64,000 nt of DNA, taken from an uncultured Prevotellaceae bacterium (GTDB taxonomy: Bacteria; Bacteroidota; Bacteroidia; Bacteroidales; Bacteroidaceae). The position numbers were made by a program, and so were the translations under genes. The number at the start of each line of letters is the position of its first letter. Positions within the stretch are counted from its first letter, which is position 1. The DNA is taken from assembly GCA_902778535.1 (NCBI GenBank), contig CACYYG010000017.1, forward strand, positions 81,160 through 145,159. Direction: 5' to 3'. The notes under the pieces are model-generated. The model worked only from the letters and a program-made list of their open reading frames with translations, was not told the origin of the DNA and did no database searches. Positions 47,464-55,006 of the stretch are shown in pieces.

Positions 47464-47844
47464 TCACTCCTCGTCCTTTCCTTCCACCTTCTTCATAAAG
47501 AACTTCACTTTCTGGGCCTGTTTCTCAAACTCCACCTGCAGCGAGTCGCGCTGTGCACGAAGGCTGTTGAGGCGCAGCACCTCGGGCGACTGGTCGTTCA
47601 GCTGCGTGGCATGGCTCATCACCCACTCGTGCTGCTCGTCGTGCTCACGCCGTGCCTTCTCCAGAAGGCTGTTAGTTGCCTCCAGCTCCTTCTGAGCAGC
47701 CTCCAGCTTCTCCTTCAAGCTATTGTCCAACTGCTCACGGCGCTCGTCAATCTCGTCGTGCAGAGCCTCGTTCTCTTTTTTCAGGTTGCTGGTACAGGAG
47801 GCAAGAGCCAGCAGGCCAGACATTATATATAATAAATGCTTCAT
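47464..47844 (-). CDS. Small coiled-coil lipoprotein
   Basis: A 126-residue protein with a lipobox LLALASC (Cys about residue 17) followed by a long charged heptad-like helix (KKENEALHDEIDERREQLDNS) typical of a coiled coil in the periplasm, comparable in build to other small trimeric or helical lipoproteins. No enzyme motif. An upstream in-frame Met at 47958 is rejected because it lies beyond the promoter. Confidence 0.8.
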   Translation of the reverse strand: MKHLLYIMSGLLALASCTSNLKKENEALHDEIDERREQLDNSLKEKLEAAQKELEATNSLLEKARREHDEQHEWVMSHATQLNDQSPEVLRLNSLRAQRDSLQVEFEKQAQKVKFFMKKVEGKDEE

Positions 47845-47852
47845 AGTGTGTG

Positions 47853-47884
47853 CAAAGGTACGACTTTTCCATGAAAACGCCAAA
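47853..47884 (-). promoter_or_regulatory. Promoter TTTG-N20-TACCTTTG for the coiled-coil lipoprotein
   Basis: CAAAGGTA 47853-47860 and CAAA 47881-47884 on the plus strand give a perfect minus-strand promoter, ending 8 bases before the start codon. Confidence 0.85.
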
Positions 47885-47907
47885 ACATGGCGAAAGTTTA
47901 TAAAGAT

Positions 47908-48106
47908 TATCCGAAATGTTTCGCGCATGACGCACAGCTTCAAAAACGTTTTGTACACACTTCGTACATACGTCGTGTACTAAAAGTACACACGGTGTGT
48001 ATTTTTAGTACACACGGTGTGTACGAAAATAAAACCACATCCTCACGCTTCCGGCACAGGTTTTCAGTACGCACAATGTCTTTTTTTTGAGTAAACATTT
48101 CGGATA
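47908..48106. repeat. 199-bp region with 14-bp inverted ends enclosing a palindrome array
   Basis: TATCCGAAATGTTT (47908-47921) and its exact complement AAACATTTCGGATA (48093-48106) flank the array at 47964-48024. The right end covers the position expected for the -33 element of the DUF4375 gene promoter. Confidence 0.75.
47964..48024. repeat. Array of 17-bp palindromes at 22-bp spacing (GTACACAC-G-GTGTGTAC)
   Basis: Units start at 47964 (GTACATACGTCGTGTAC), 47986 (GTACACACGGTGTGTA, last base changed) and 48008 (GTACACACGGTGTGTAC). A further right half-unit ending GTACAC lies one period upstream. Linkers form secondary dyads such as GTGTACT-AAA-AGTACAC. Same unit length and period as the array at 20764-20846, but different bases. 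Confidence 0.85.
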
Positions 48107-48121
48107 TTATAAAAAATGTAG

Positions 48122-48129
48122 TACCTTTG
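48122..48129 (+). promoter_or_regulatory. Promoter -7 box TACCTTTG for the DUF4375 gene
   Basis: TACCTTTG with a near-match TTTC at 48098-48101 (20-bp spacer). Only seven bases separate the box from the ATG at 48137, implying a leaderless transcript. Confidence 0.75.
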
Positions 48130-48136
48130 CAGGCGT

Positions 48137-48643
48137 ATGATTGAGATAAAAGTAAAAGACGAAGTGCTGAGCAAGGCTGCACTGGATGGCATGGACGCCT
48201 TCCTCGACGTCATCATCAAGGCCACTCGCGAGGCCATCGGCGGCGAGCCTACAGATGAGACAATGGCGCAGCTGAACGCCGACCAGATGACGCTGCTCTG
48301 CTGGGACACGCTGCACGGCGAGGTGATGGACGGAGGCTTTATCCAGCTGATACACAACGGCTATGGCCCCTTCATCTTCAAGAATCCCTTTGCCAAGGCA
48401 CTGAACAAGATGTGGCACATGAGGGAGCTGTCGAAGCGCCTCTACGAGGTGCACACCCTGTGGCTGCAAAACCGCGAGGAGCTGGAGCGCGACTGCACAG
48501 ACGACGAGTTTATGGCGCTGTTTGAGCGCTTCCCGCAGTTTGACGACTACGACGACTGGTTCGTGGAGAATGAGGAGCAGCTGGTGGAGCAAATTGCCCG
48601 GTATGTCGACGAGAATATTGAAAAGTTTGTAACCATAGAATGA
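48137..48643 (+). CDS. DUF4375 (DMP19-like) protein
   Basis: A 168-residue helical, acidic cytoplasmic protein. The core [24 protein letters not shown] and the later helix pair match the DUF4375 family, whose best-known relative is the DNA-mimic protein DMP19; a DNA-mimic role here is not shown. Its stop overlaps the smpB start by 4 bp (ATGA), so the two are translationally coupled. Confidence 0.85.
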   Translation: MIEIKVKDEVLSKAALDGMDAFLDVIIKATREAIGGEPTDETMAQLNADQMTLLCWDTLHGEVMDGGFIQLIHNGYGPFIFKNPFAKALNKMWHMRELSKRLYEVHTLWLQNREELERDCTDDEFMALFERFPQFDDYDDWFVENEEQLVEQIARYVDENIEKFVTIE

Positions 48644-49119
48644 ACAAGCAGGAACAGGAGCTCCGCAAGAAGAGCCCCGTACAGATAAAGAACCGCAAGG
48701 CGGCGTTTGAGTATTTCTTCATCGAGGAGTTCACCGCCGGCATTGTGCTCACAGGAACGGAAATCAAGTCTATCCGTGCAGGCAAGGCTTCATTGGTAGA
48801 CACCTATTGCACCATCATCAACGGCGAGCTGTGGGTGAAGGGCATGAGCATCAGCCCTTATTTCTTCGGCTCGTACAACAACCACGAACAGAAGCGCGAC
48901 CGCAAGCTGCTGCTGACACGCCGCGAAATCAACCGTCTGGAAAGTGCCACGAAGCAGACGGGCTACACCATCGTTCCTACGCTGGTGTTCATCGACGAGA
49001 AAGGCCTGGCAAAGATGGACTTGGCACTGTGCAAGGGCAAGAAGGCCTTCGACAAGCGCCAGACGCTGAAAGAGAAGGAAGACCGCCGCGAAATGGATCG
49101 CGCCATGAAAGGATTCTGA
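48640..49119 (+). CDS. smpB: SsrA-binding protein
   Basis: A 159-residue partner of tmRNA in ribosome rescue. Motifs [28 protein letters not shown] and [11 protein letters not shown] are diagnostic, and the basic C-terminal tail ([14 protein letters not shown]) is present. tmRNA itself was not found nearby. Coupled to the DUF4375 gene. Confidence 0.97.
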   Translation: MNKQEQELRKKSPVQIKNRKAAFEYFFIEEFTAGIVLTGTEIKSIRAGKASLVDTYCTIINGELWVKGMSISPYFFGSYNNHEQKRDRKLLLTRREINRLESATKQTGYTIVPTLVFIDEKGLAKMDLALCKGKKAFDKRQTLKEKEDRREMDRAMKGF

Positions 49120-49129
49120 AGAATGGATA

Positions 49130-49214
49130 AAAAATTGAAGAATTGAAGAATTGAAGTTTTTGAAAGACGCGTAAGAGACGTCGATACGAAGGATCAAGAA
49201 TTGAAGGATTGAAG
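49130..49214. repeat. ATTGAAGA octamer arrays before the HAD gene
   Basis: Tandem ATTGAAGA units at 49132-49156 and 49197-49214, with an imperfect inverted repeat (GACGCGTAAGAGACGTC region) in between. The second array runs directly into the ATG at 49215. Confidence 0.8.
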
Positions 49215-49838
49215 ATGATAAAGACCATTATATTTGATTTGGGTGGTGTCATTATCACCATTGACCACGACGAGGCTATCAGACGTTTTACGGAACTGGG
49301 GTTGAAGGATGCTGCCGAGCGCCTCGACCCTTATACGCAGGGCGGCATCTTCGGCGACTTGGAGGAAGGAAAGATTGACGCTGAAAAATTCCGCCGCGAG
49401 CTGAGCCTCCTGGTGGGACGTGAGGTAACGTATGAAGAGTGCCGCTATGGCTGGCTTGGCTATTGCGGCGACATTCCGCAGCGCAACCTCGACATGCTGC
49501 AGCGGCTGAGGGCAGAGGGCTACCGCGTGGTGCTGCTCTCGAACACCAATCCCTACATGATGTCGTTTATACTGTCGCCTGAGTTCGACGGCAAGGGAAA
49601 CGCCCTCGACCACTACCTCGACGCCCTCTACTTGAGCTATAAGATGAAGGTGATGAAGCCCGACGAGTCATTCTTCCGACGTGTGCTGATGGCAGAGCAG
49701 GTGCTGCCTTCCGAGTGTCTCTTCGTCGACGACGGCCCGCGCAACGTGGCTGCTGCCAGTCAGGTGGGCATGCACACTTTCTGCCCCAAGAACGGCGAAG
49801 ACTGGACGGGGAAAATCATTGAAGAATTGAAGAATTGA
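49215..49838 (+). CDS. HAD-family hydrolase
   Basis: A 207-residue phosphatase-like protein. The nucleophile motif IIFDLGGVI (Asp at residue 8), LLSNTNPYM (Ser/Thr motif II), Lys in KVMKPDESFF and the metal motif LFVDDGPRN are all intact, in the order of the HAD IA subgroup of small-molecule or nucleotide phosphatases. The last residues IEELKN are encoded by the start of the following octamer repeat. A TTG six bases upstream is possible but ATG at 49215 is preferred. Confidence 0.9.
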   Translation: MIKTIIFDLGGVIITIDHDEAIRRFTELGLKDAAERLDPYTQGGIFGDLEEGKIDAEKFRRELSLLVGREVTYEECRYGWLGYCGDIPQRNLDMLQRLRAEGYRVVLLSNTNPYMMSFILSPEFDGKGNALDHYLDALYLSYKMKVMKPDESFFRRVLMAEQVLPSECLFVDDGPRNVAAASQVGMHTFCPKNGEDWTGKIIEELKN

Positions 49839-50016
49839 AGAATTGAAAAATTGAAGAATTGAGGGAGTTATGGGGAGTTATGGGAAGTTATGAGGAGTTA
49901 TGGGTCAATAGTTGCAAATGACCTCTAACTTCCAAGGCCGAAGGCCGATAAATACTTCTAACTCCCTATAACTACCAAAATTGAAAAATTGAAGAATTGA
50001 AAAATTGAAAAATTGA
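49818..50016. repeat. Composite repeat region: octamer arrays around a GGAGTTATGG decamer array
   Basis: ATTGAAGA/ATTGAAAA octamers at 49818-49864 and 49979-50016 surround four 10-bp units (GGAGTTATGG, GGAGTTATGG, GAAGTTATGA, GGAGTTATGG; 49864-49903) followed by GTCAATAGTTGC (to 49915), the same 22-bp end found at 6632-6653. A partial inverted copy (TTCTAACTCCCTATAACTACC) lies at about 49955-49976. Confidence 0.85.
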
Positions 50017-50020
50017 ATAT

Positions 50021-51475
50021 ATGAAACGAATGGTCAACAGCCGATGGATGATGGTGATAGCTTTATCATTTGTCATTTGTCATTTATCAGTTAGCCGTGT
50101 AGCGGCACAAAAGCGCGAGTTCCGAGGTGCGTGGATACAATGTGTTAACGGACAGTTCCAAGGCATAGGAACTGAGAAGATGCAGCAGACGCTGACATAC
50201 CAGTTGGACGAGCTGCAGAAGGACGGCGTCAACGCCATCATCTTCCAGGTGCGTCCCGAGTGCGACGCTCTCTATCCCAGCACCTTGGAGCCTTGGAGCC
50301 GATTCCTCACCGGACAACAGGGACGCGCACCGCAACCCTACTGGGACCCGCTGCAATGGATGATTGAGCAATGCCACGCACGAGGAATGGAGCTGCATGC
50401 CTGGATCAATCCCTATCGCGCCAAGACGAAGGGCACCGTGGCGCTCTCAGTCAACCACGTTGTCATACAGCATCCTGAGCGATGCTTCGACTACGACGGC
50501 CTTACCATCCTCAATCCTGCACTGCCGGAGAACCGTGACTACATCTGCGCTGTGGCGCGCGACATTGTCAGCCGCTACGACGTCGACGGCATCCACATGG
50601 ACGACTACTTTTATCCCTATCCCGTGGCCGGTGTGCCGCTGCCCGACGGCAAGACTCCTGACCAGCGCCGCGAATATGTCAACCAGTTCATCAAGCAGTT
50701 CTATGAGACCGTGCATCAGACGAAGCCCTGGGTCAAGGTGGGCATATCGCCTTTCGGCATCTATCGCAACAAGCGCTCCAGCGACATCGGCAGCGACACC
50801 AACGGGCTTCAGAACTACGACGACCTCTACGCCGACATTCTGCTGTGGGTGAACAACGGATGGCTCGACTACTGCGTGCCGCAGATTTACTGGGAGATTG
50901 GCAACAAGGCCGCCGACTATCAGACGCTCATCCAGTGGTGGGGACAGTATGCCTCAGCTCGTCCGCTCTTCATTGGAGAGGACATTGAGCGCACCGTGAA
51001 AGCCAACCAGCAGGCCGCCAAGCAGCAGCTGCACAACCAGGTGCCTGCCGTACAGGGCACCGTGCTATGGTATGCCAAAGCCGCTGTTGACGACACGGGC
51101 AACTACGGCACCAATCTGCGTCAGCAATACTGGCGCTACCCTGCCCTACAGCCGCTGATGCCTTTCCTCGACAAAAAGGCGCCCGGGAAGCCGCGCAGCG
51201 TGCGTCCCGTATGGACAAACGACGGATATGTTCTTTTCTGGACGGCTCCGAAGGCAAAGAGCTGGAGCGATGAAGCCACTCGCTACGCCGTCTACCGTTT
51301 TGCCAAAGGCGAGAAGGTGAACACCGACGATCCTTCACACATCATCGCTGTTACTTCCAGCACTTGGCTGAAGCTGCCCTACGTCAACGGCTCGCAGAAG
51401 TTCACCTACGTCGTCACCGCCCTTGACCGTTTGCAGAACGAGAGCAAGGGAGCAAAAAAGAAGTTGAAGCTGTAG
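50021..51475 (+). CDS. Secreted GH10-like (GHL10/DUF187) glycosyl hydrolase
   Basis: A 484-residue protein with a signal peptide (residues about 1-29), a TIM-barrel of the GHL10 family (REFRGAWIQCVNGQFQGIGT, then VNAIIFQVRPECDALYPS, WINPYRA and DVDGIHMDDYFYPYP), and an FN3-like C-terminal part (about 395-484). Members are found in Bacteroidetes and act on peptidoglycan-derived or other glycans; substrate unknown here. A terminator overlaps its last codons. Confidence 0.88.
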   Translation: MKRMVNSRWMMVIALSFVICHLSVSRVAAQKREFRGAWIQCVNGQFQGIGTEKMQQTLTYQLDELQKDGVNAIIFQVRPECDALYPSTLEPWSRFLTGQQGRAPQPYWDPLQWMIEQCHARGMELHAWINPYRAKTKGTVALSVNHVVIQHPERCFDYDGLTILNPALPENRDYICAVARDIVSRYDVDGIHMDDYFYPYPVAGVPLPDGKTPDQRREYVNQFIKQFYETVHQTKPWVKVGISPFGIYRNKRSSDIGSDTNGLQNYDDLYADILLWVNNGWLDYCVPQIYWEIGNKAADYQTLIQWWGQYASARPLFIGEDIERTVKANQQAAKQQLHNQVPAVQGTVLWYAKAAVDDTGNYGTNLRQQYWRYPALQPLMPFLDKKAPGKPRSVRPVWTNDGYVLFWTAPKAKSWSDEATRYAVYRFAKGEKVNTDDPSHIIAVTSSTWLKLPYVNGSQKFTYVVTALDRLQNESKGAKKKLKL

Positions 51476-51494
51476 TAGCTTCAACTTTCTTTTT
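51462..51494. terminator. Terminator overlapping the stop codon
   Basis: AGTTGAAGCT (51462-51471) and AGCTTCAACT (51477-51486) flank five bases that include the TAG stop; TTCTTTTT follows, and AAAAAAG lies upstream, so it may act for the convergent M3 peptidase as well. Confidence 0.85.
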
Positions 51495-51516
51495 CAGGGT
51501 ATCCGATTGGTTACCG

Positions 51517-53661
51517 TTACAATCCTCTGGCCTTGAGCAAACCCGAAGCATCGGGTTGAGCCATTCCCGTAAAGTCGGTAAACATCTGCATGAGGTCGCC
51601 AGTATTGCCGCGACTCAGAATCTTGTCGCACATGTCCTGACCAGTGGCAGGATCGAGGGCACCGCGCTTGGCAAACACATCGGCAATGTTTACTGCCAGC
51701 ACCTCTGTCCACAGATAGCTATAGTAGCCAGCTGCATAACCCCCACCCCACACATGGTTGAAGTAGCTGGTGTGGTAGCGTGGAGGAATCTGCTCGTTGA
51801 GCAAGCCAACCTTGCGCAGCGCCTCGGTTTCAAAGGCTGCTGCCTCTTCAGCCGTAGGAACATCCTTCGACGGCAGCATGTGCCAAGCAAGGTCAACGCA
51901 AGTGGCAGCAAGGTTCTCACCCAAAGCATAAGCCGTTTGGAAGGTGATGCTCTGCAGCATTCGCTCCTTCAGCTCGGCAGGCATCGGCTCACCCGTCTCA
52001 AAGTGGCGTGCGTAGTGGTCGAACACCTCAGGAATGGAGGCGAATGACTCGTTGAACTGCGAAGGCATCTCCACGAAGTCGCGAGCCACGCTGGTTCCGC
52101 TTAGACGGTTGTAATAGCAGTCGGACAGAATGCCGTGCAGGGCGTGACCGAACTCATGGAACATGGTTGTCACCTCATCCCACGTCAGCAGCGAGGGCTT
52201 TCCGTCGGGAGCCTTGGCGCTGTTGCATACGTTGAAGATGATGGGCAGCTGGTTGCGCTCACGGCTCTGTTTGGCAAAGCCGTCCATCCATGCCCCACCG
52301 CGCTTGGTAGGCCTGCGGTAGTAATCGCAATAGAAGAGCGCCTTCGACTTGCCGTTCTTGTCGAACACCTCGAAAGCCTTCATGTCGGGATGGTAGAGAG
52401 GAATGTCGGTGCGCTCCTTGAATGTAAGGCCGTAGGCACGGTTGGCGGCATAGAACACGCCGTTGATGAGCACGCTGTCGACGTTGAAGTAAGGCTTCAC
52501 CTCGTCGTCGCTGATGTTGAGCATTTGCTGCTTCATCTTTGCCGAATAATAGAAACGGTCGTAGGGCTGAAGCGGAGAGGTGGGTGGTAAGGGGTTAGAG
52601 GTGAGAGAAGGGTTGTGGGCGAAATCCTCGATGGCCTTTGTCTCGGCATTGGCCTTGGGCACATACTGACGGATAAGGTCGTTGAGGAATGCGTAGACAT
52701 TCTCAGGAGTCTTGGCCATTGTCTTCTCAAGCGAGTAGGCAGCATAGCAGGGATAACCCATTATTTCTGCCTGTTCTGCCCGCAGTGAGGCAAGCTCGCT
52801 GACAATGGCGAAGGTGTTGTACTGGTTGGTGCCGTCGGAACGATGGACAGAAGCCTCATAAACCTGTCGGCGCAGGTCGCGATTGTCAAGGCTTGTCAGG
52901 AGCGGCTGCTGCGTCGTGTTGACAATGACGATGGCGTAGGGTGCCTTGCCTCCAAGATTCTCTGCGTCTTTCTTACACTGCTCGATATCGGCTTGGCTAA
53001 GACCTGCCAGCATTTCCTCGTTGTCAACCCAAACGACGGCGTCGTTGGTGGCGTTGGGAACCACTTCGCCCCATTGCTGCTGAAGGTCGGAGATGCGCAG
53101 GTTGATGGCCTTCATGCGCTCCATCTTGTCGTCGGGCAACAATGCGCCCTTGCGCACGAACTCCTTGTATACCTCGTCGAGCAGCTTCTGATCCTCGCCC
53201 TGCAAAGCAGCATACTCGTTGTCAAAGACTTGGCGTATGCGCTGGAAGAGCTGTTTGTTGAACATGATTTCGTTCTCCAAATCGGTTATCATCGGCTGCA
53301 CCTTTTTCTCCAAGTCAGCAATCTCAGGCGTCTTGTCGGCTTCCACAAGGGCGAAGAACACACGGCTGATGCGGTCGAGCGTGCTGTCGCTCTTCTCGAA
53401 GGGCACGATGGTGTTACGGAAGGTGGGTGCCTCGGTGTTTTCTACTATCTTGCTAATATTGTCGCGCGTTTGCTGGATGGCTGCCTCGAAAGCAGGCAGA
53501 TAGTCGGATGTCTGAATCTTGCTGAAGTCAGGTGCTCCGAAGGGCAGCTCACTCGGCTGCAGCAGCGGATTCTCGCGCGGTGTCTCATTCTTGCAAGCAC
53601 TGAGTGTGGTCATCATGGCTGAAGTGATGGCAATGGTCTTTAGAATGTTTTTTGTTTGCAT
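51517..53661 (-). CDS. M3-family zinc metallopeptidase lipoprotein (Dcp/oligopeptidase A type)
   Basis: A 714-residue peptidase with a lipoprotein signal (lipobox TLSAC, Cys about residue 23). The zinc motif MFHEFGHALHG and the downstream GTSVARDFVEMPSQFNE (third ligand Glu) are intact. Fold and length match peptidyl-dipeptidase Dcp. It trims short peptides in the periplasm. Residues about 352-367 (NPSLTSNPLPPTSPL) are translated heptamer repeats (52574-52609). Confidence 0.92.
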   Translation of the reverse strand: MQTKNILKTIAITSAMMTTLSACKNETPRENPLLQPSELPFGAPDFSKIQTSDYLPAFEAAIQQTRDNISKIVENTEAPTFRNTIVPFEKSDSTLDRISRVFFALVEADKTPEIADLEKKVQPMITDLENEIMFNKQLFQRIRQVFDNEYAALQGEDQKLLDEVYKEFVRKGALLPDDKMERMKAINLRISDLQQQWGEVVPNATNDAVVWVDNEEMLAGLSQADIEQCKKDAENLGGKAPYAIVIVNTTQQPLLTSLDNRDLRRQVYEASVHRSDGTNQYNTFAIVSELASLRAEQAEIMGYPCYAAYSLEKTMAKTPENVYAFLNDLIRQYVPKANAETKAIEDFAHNPSLTSNPLPPTSPLQPYDRFYYSAKMKQQMLNISDDEVKPYFNVDSVLINGVFYAANRAYGLTFKERTDIPLYHPDMKAFEVFDKNGKSKALFYCDYYRRPTKRGGAWMDGFAKQSRERNQLPIIFNVCNSAKAPDGKPSLLTWDEVTTMFHEFGHALHGILSDCYYNRLSGTSVARDFVEMPSQFNESFASIPEVFDHYARHFETGEPMPAELKERMLQSITFQTAYALGENLAATCVDLAWHMLPSKDVPTAEEAAAFETEALRKVGLLNEQIPPRYHTSYFNHVWGGGYAAGYYSYLWTEVLAVNIADVFAKRGALDPATGQDMCDKILSRGNTGDLMQMFTDFTGMAQPDASGLLKARGL
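52574..52609 (-). repeat. Degenerate CTCTCAC heptamer array inside the M3 gene
   Basis: Plus-strand GAGAGGTGGGTGGTAAGG and then GGTTAGAGGTGAGAG, related to GTGAGAG units; on the coding strand it reads as CTCTCACCTCTAACC, again the stop-free orientation. Confidence 0.7.
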
Positions 53662-53678
53662 AGCTGAAAAAGTTTTGG

Positions 53679-54125
53679 TTATTCTTGCGTTGGCTGTGTT
53701 TCTTCCGGCTGCTCCTTCTGCTCAGGAAGAGCTTGCTCTATTTCTTCTGCCGAAACAGGCTCGAAGTCGTCAGGAACGTCAGGAAGCGTCTCGTCGGTCG
53801 TCGTTTCCTGCTTTTCCTCAACTTCCGTCGGAGGTTCTGGCACTGGCTCTGACTCGGGTTCTGATTCCGTCTCGACCACATCCTCTTCCTCCACTCTGCC
53901 AGGCGTATAGTCAACAGCAGGAAGGTCGGGCATGGAGGTGATGTCGGCATTGGCAGGCGTAGCGTCGGTTTCGCCAGCAGCAGCGCTGGCTTGCGACTCG
54001 GCAGCATTCTGCTCCTGCATCTGCTCACGGGCATTGGTAGCGATATACAATCCGGTGAGAATGCCGAGAATGGCGATTACTGCGCCCACGATGATGGGCG
54101 TGCTCAAAGTTTTTCTATCTGACAT
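53679..54125 (-). CDS. Single-pass membrane protein with Pro/Glu-rich tail
   Basis: A 148-residue protein with one N-terminal membrane segment (IIVGAVIAILGILTGLYIA) and a long acidic, Pro/Glu/Thr-rich low-complexity tail. It overlaps the lysozyme gene end by 11 bp and so is translationally coupled to it. No domain recognised. It may space or anchor something at the membrane; nothing specific can be inferred. Confidence 0.7.
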   Translation of the reverse strand: MSDRKTLSTPIIVGAVIAILGILTGLYIATNAREQMQEQNAAESQASAAAGETDATPANADITSMPDLPAVDYTPGRVEEEDVVETESEPESEPVPEPPTEVEEKQETTTDETLPDVPDDFEPVSAEEIEQALPEQKEQPEETQPTQE

Positions 54126-54894
54126 AGTACAGTTCTCTTAATGAATGTTCTCCCATGATGCGGCTCTTGTCCACCTCGCCCTTCACGCCTGCCAGACGCC
54201 CGCGGCAAGTATACTGCCAAATGATGTAGTCGCGACCGTCGGCCAGCTGCGGCTGTTCGTCGCTGTACATCGCAATCATCAGCGGATAGCCGTCGAGCCT
54301 TCCCTGCAGATGCTTGTTGTAGAAATTGCGGTAGGTATAGACGAGCGGCTTCTGATGGTAGGCTTCCTCCAGCAGCGTGAGCATCTTCGTCAGCGAGTCG
54401 CAGAACTGCTCCGTCGACATGCCGGCATCGGTTTCCACGTCGAGCATCGGAATCAGATCCTGCTCGGCAGGCAGACATTGTATCTGGAAATTGTGCAGCT
54501 GCTGCCGCGTGTCAATCTTCGGACGGAAGAAATGATAGCTGCCCACCTTCAGGTCGTGGTTGTGTGCCAGCTCGATGTTGCGCAGGTAGAGCGGATCCTG
54601 GTTGTCGCTGCCCTCAGTACACTTCAGGTAGACATAGGCCATGTTGGTATCGTCGCCCACAGCATTCCAGAACACCTCATTCTGATAGTGGCTCACGTCG
54701 ATGCCGTGCACATGGGCACAAGTGTCCTCGCAGGTATGGAAAGGGTCGGCGTCGTGTATGCTCAGCTTCACTTGCTTGGGCACATGCTTCACAGTTCGGC
54801 GTACACGGCGAGCCTTACGGCGCCTCGGTGCAGCATCGCAGACAATGCCCACCACAAAGCAGAAAAGAAGGAAAAAAAGTATCTTTTTCATCAC
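54115..54894 (-). CDS. GH25 lysozyme (N,O-diacetylmuramidase)
   Basis: A 259-residue exported muramidase with an N-terminal signal (ILFFLLFCFVVGIVCDA) and a basic linker, then the GH25 barrel: HGIDVSHYQ (first acid), YVYLKCTEG, VGSYHFFRP, MLDVE (catalytic Glu) and IIWQYT. It cleaves peptidoglycan glycan strands; own cell-wall turnover or prey killing are both possible. Coupled with the next membrane protein. Start may be either of the first two Met. Confidence 0.9.
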   Translation of the reverse strand: MMKKILFFLLFCFVVGIVCDAAPRRRKARRVRRTVKHVPKQVKLSIHDADPFHTCEDTCAHVHGIDVSHYQNEVFWNAVGDDTNMAYVYLKCTEGSDNQDPLYLRNIELAHNHDLKVGSYHFFRPKIDTRQQLHNFQIQCLPAEQDLIPMLDVETDAGMSTEQFCDSLTKMLTLLEEAYHQKPLVYTYRNFYNKHLQGRLDGYPLMIAMYSDEQPQLADGRDYIIWQYTCRGRLAGVKGEVDKSRIMGEHSLRELYYVR

Positions 54895-54974
54895 ATTCGT
54901 AGATTACGAAGTGCAAATTTACTGCTTTTTGGCAAGAAAAGTGCAGAAAAAGGAAGATATTTAGAATTATTTTG

Positions 54975-54982
54975 TAATTTTG
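54975..54982 (+). promoter_or_regulatory. Promoter -7 box TAATTTTG for the C11 protease gene
   Basis: TAATTTTG 24 bp before the start; a -33 element is not clear. Confidence 0.6.
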
Positions 54983-55006
54983 CGCACAAATTGAGTTCAA
55001 TCATAC

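Noticed and set aside
49209-49214. TTG start for the HAD gene
   Set aside because: It lies in the octamer repeat; the ATG six bases later fits the family N-terminus.
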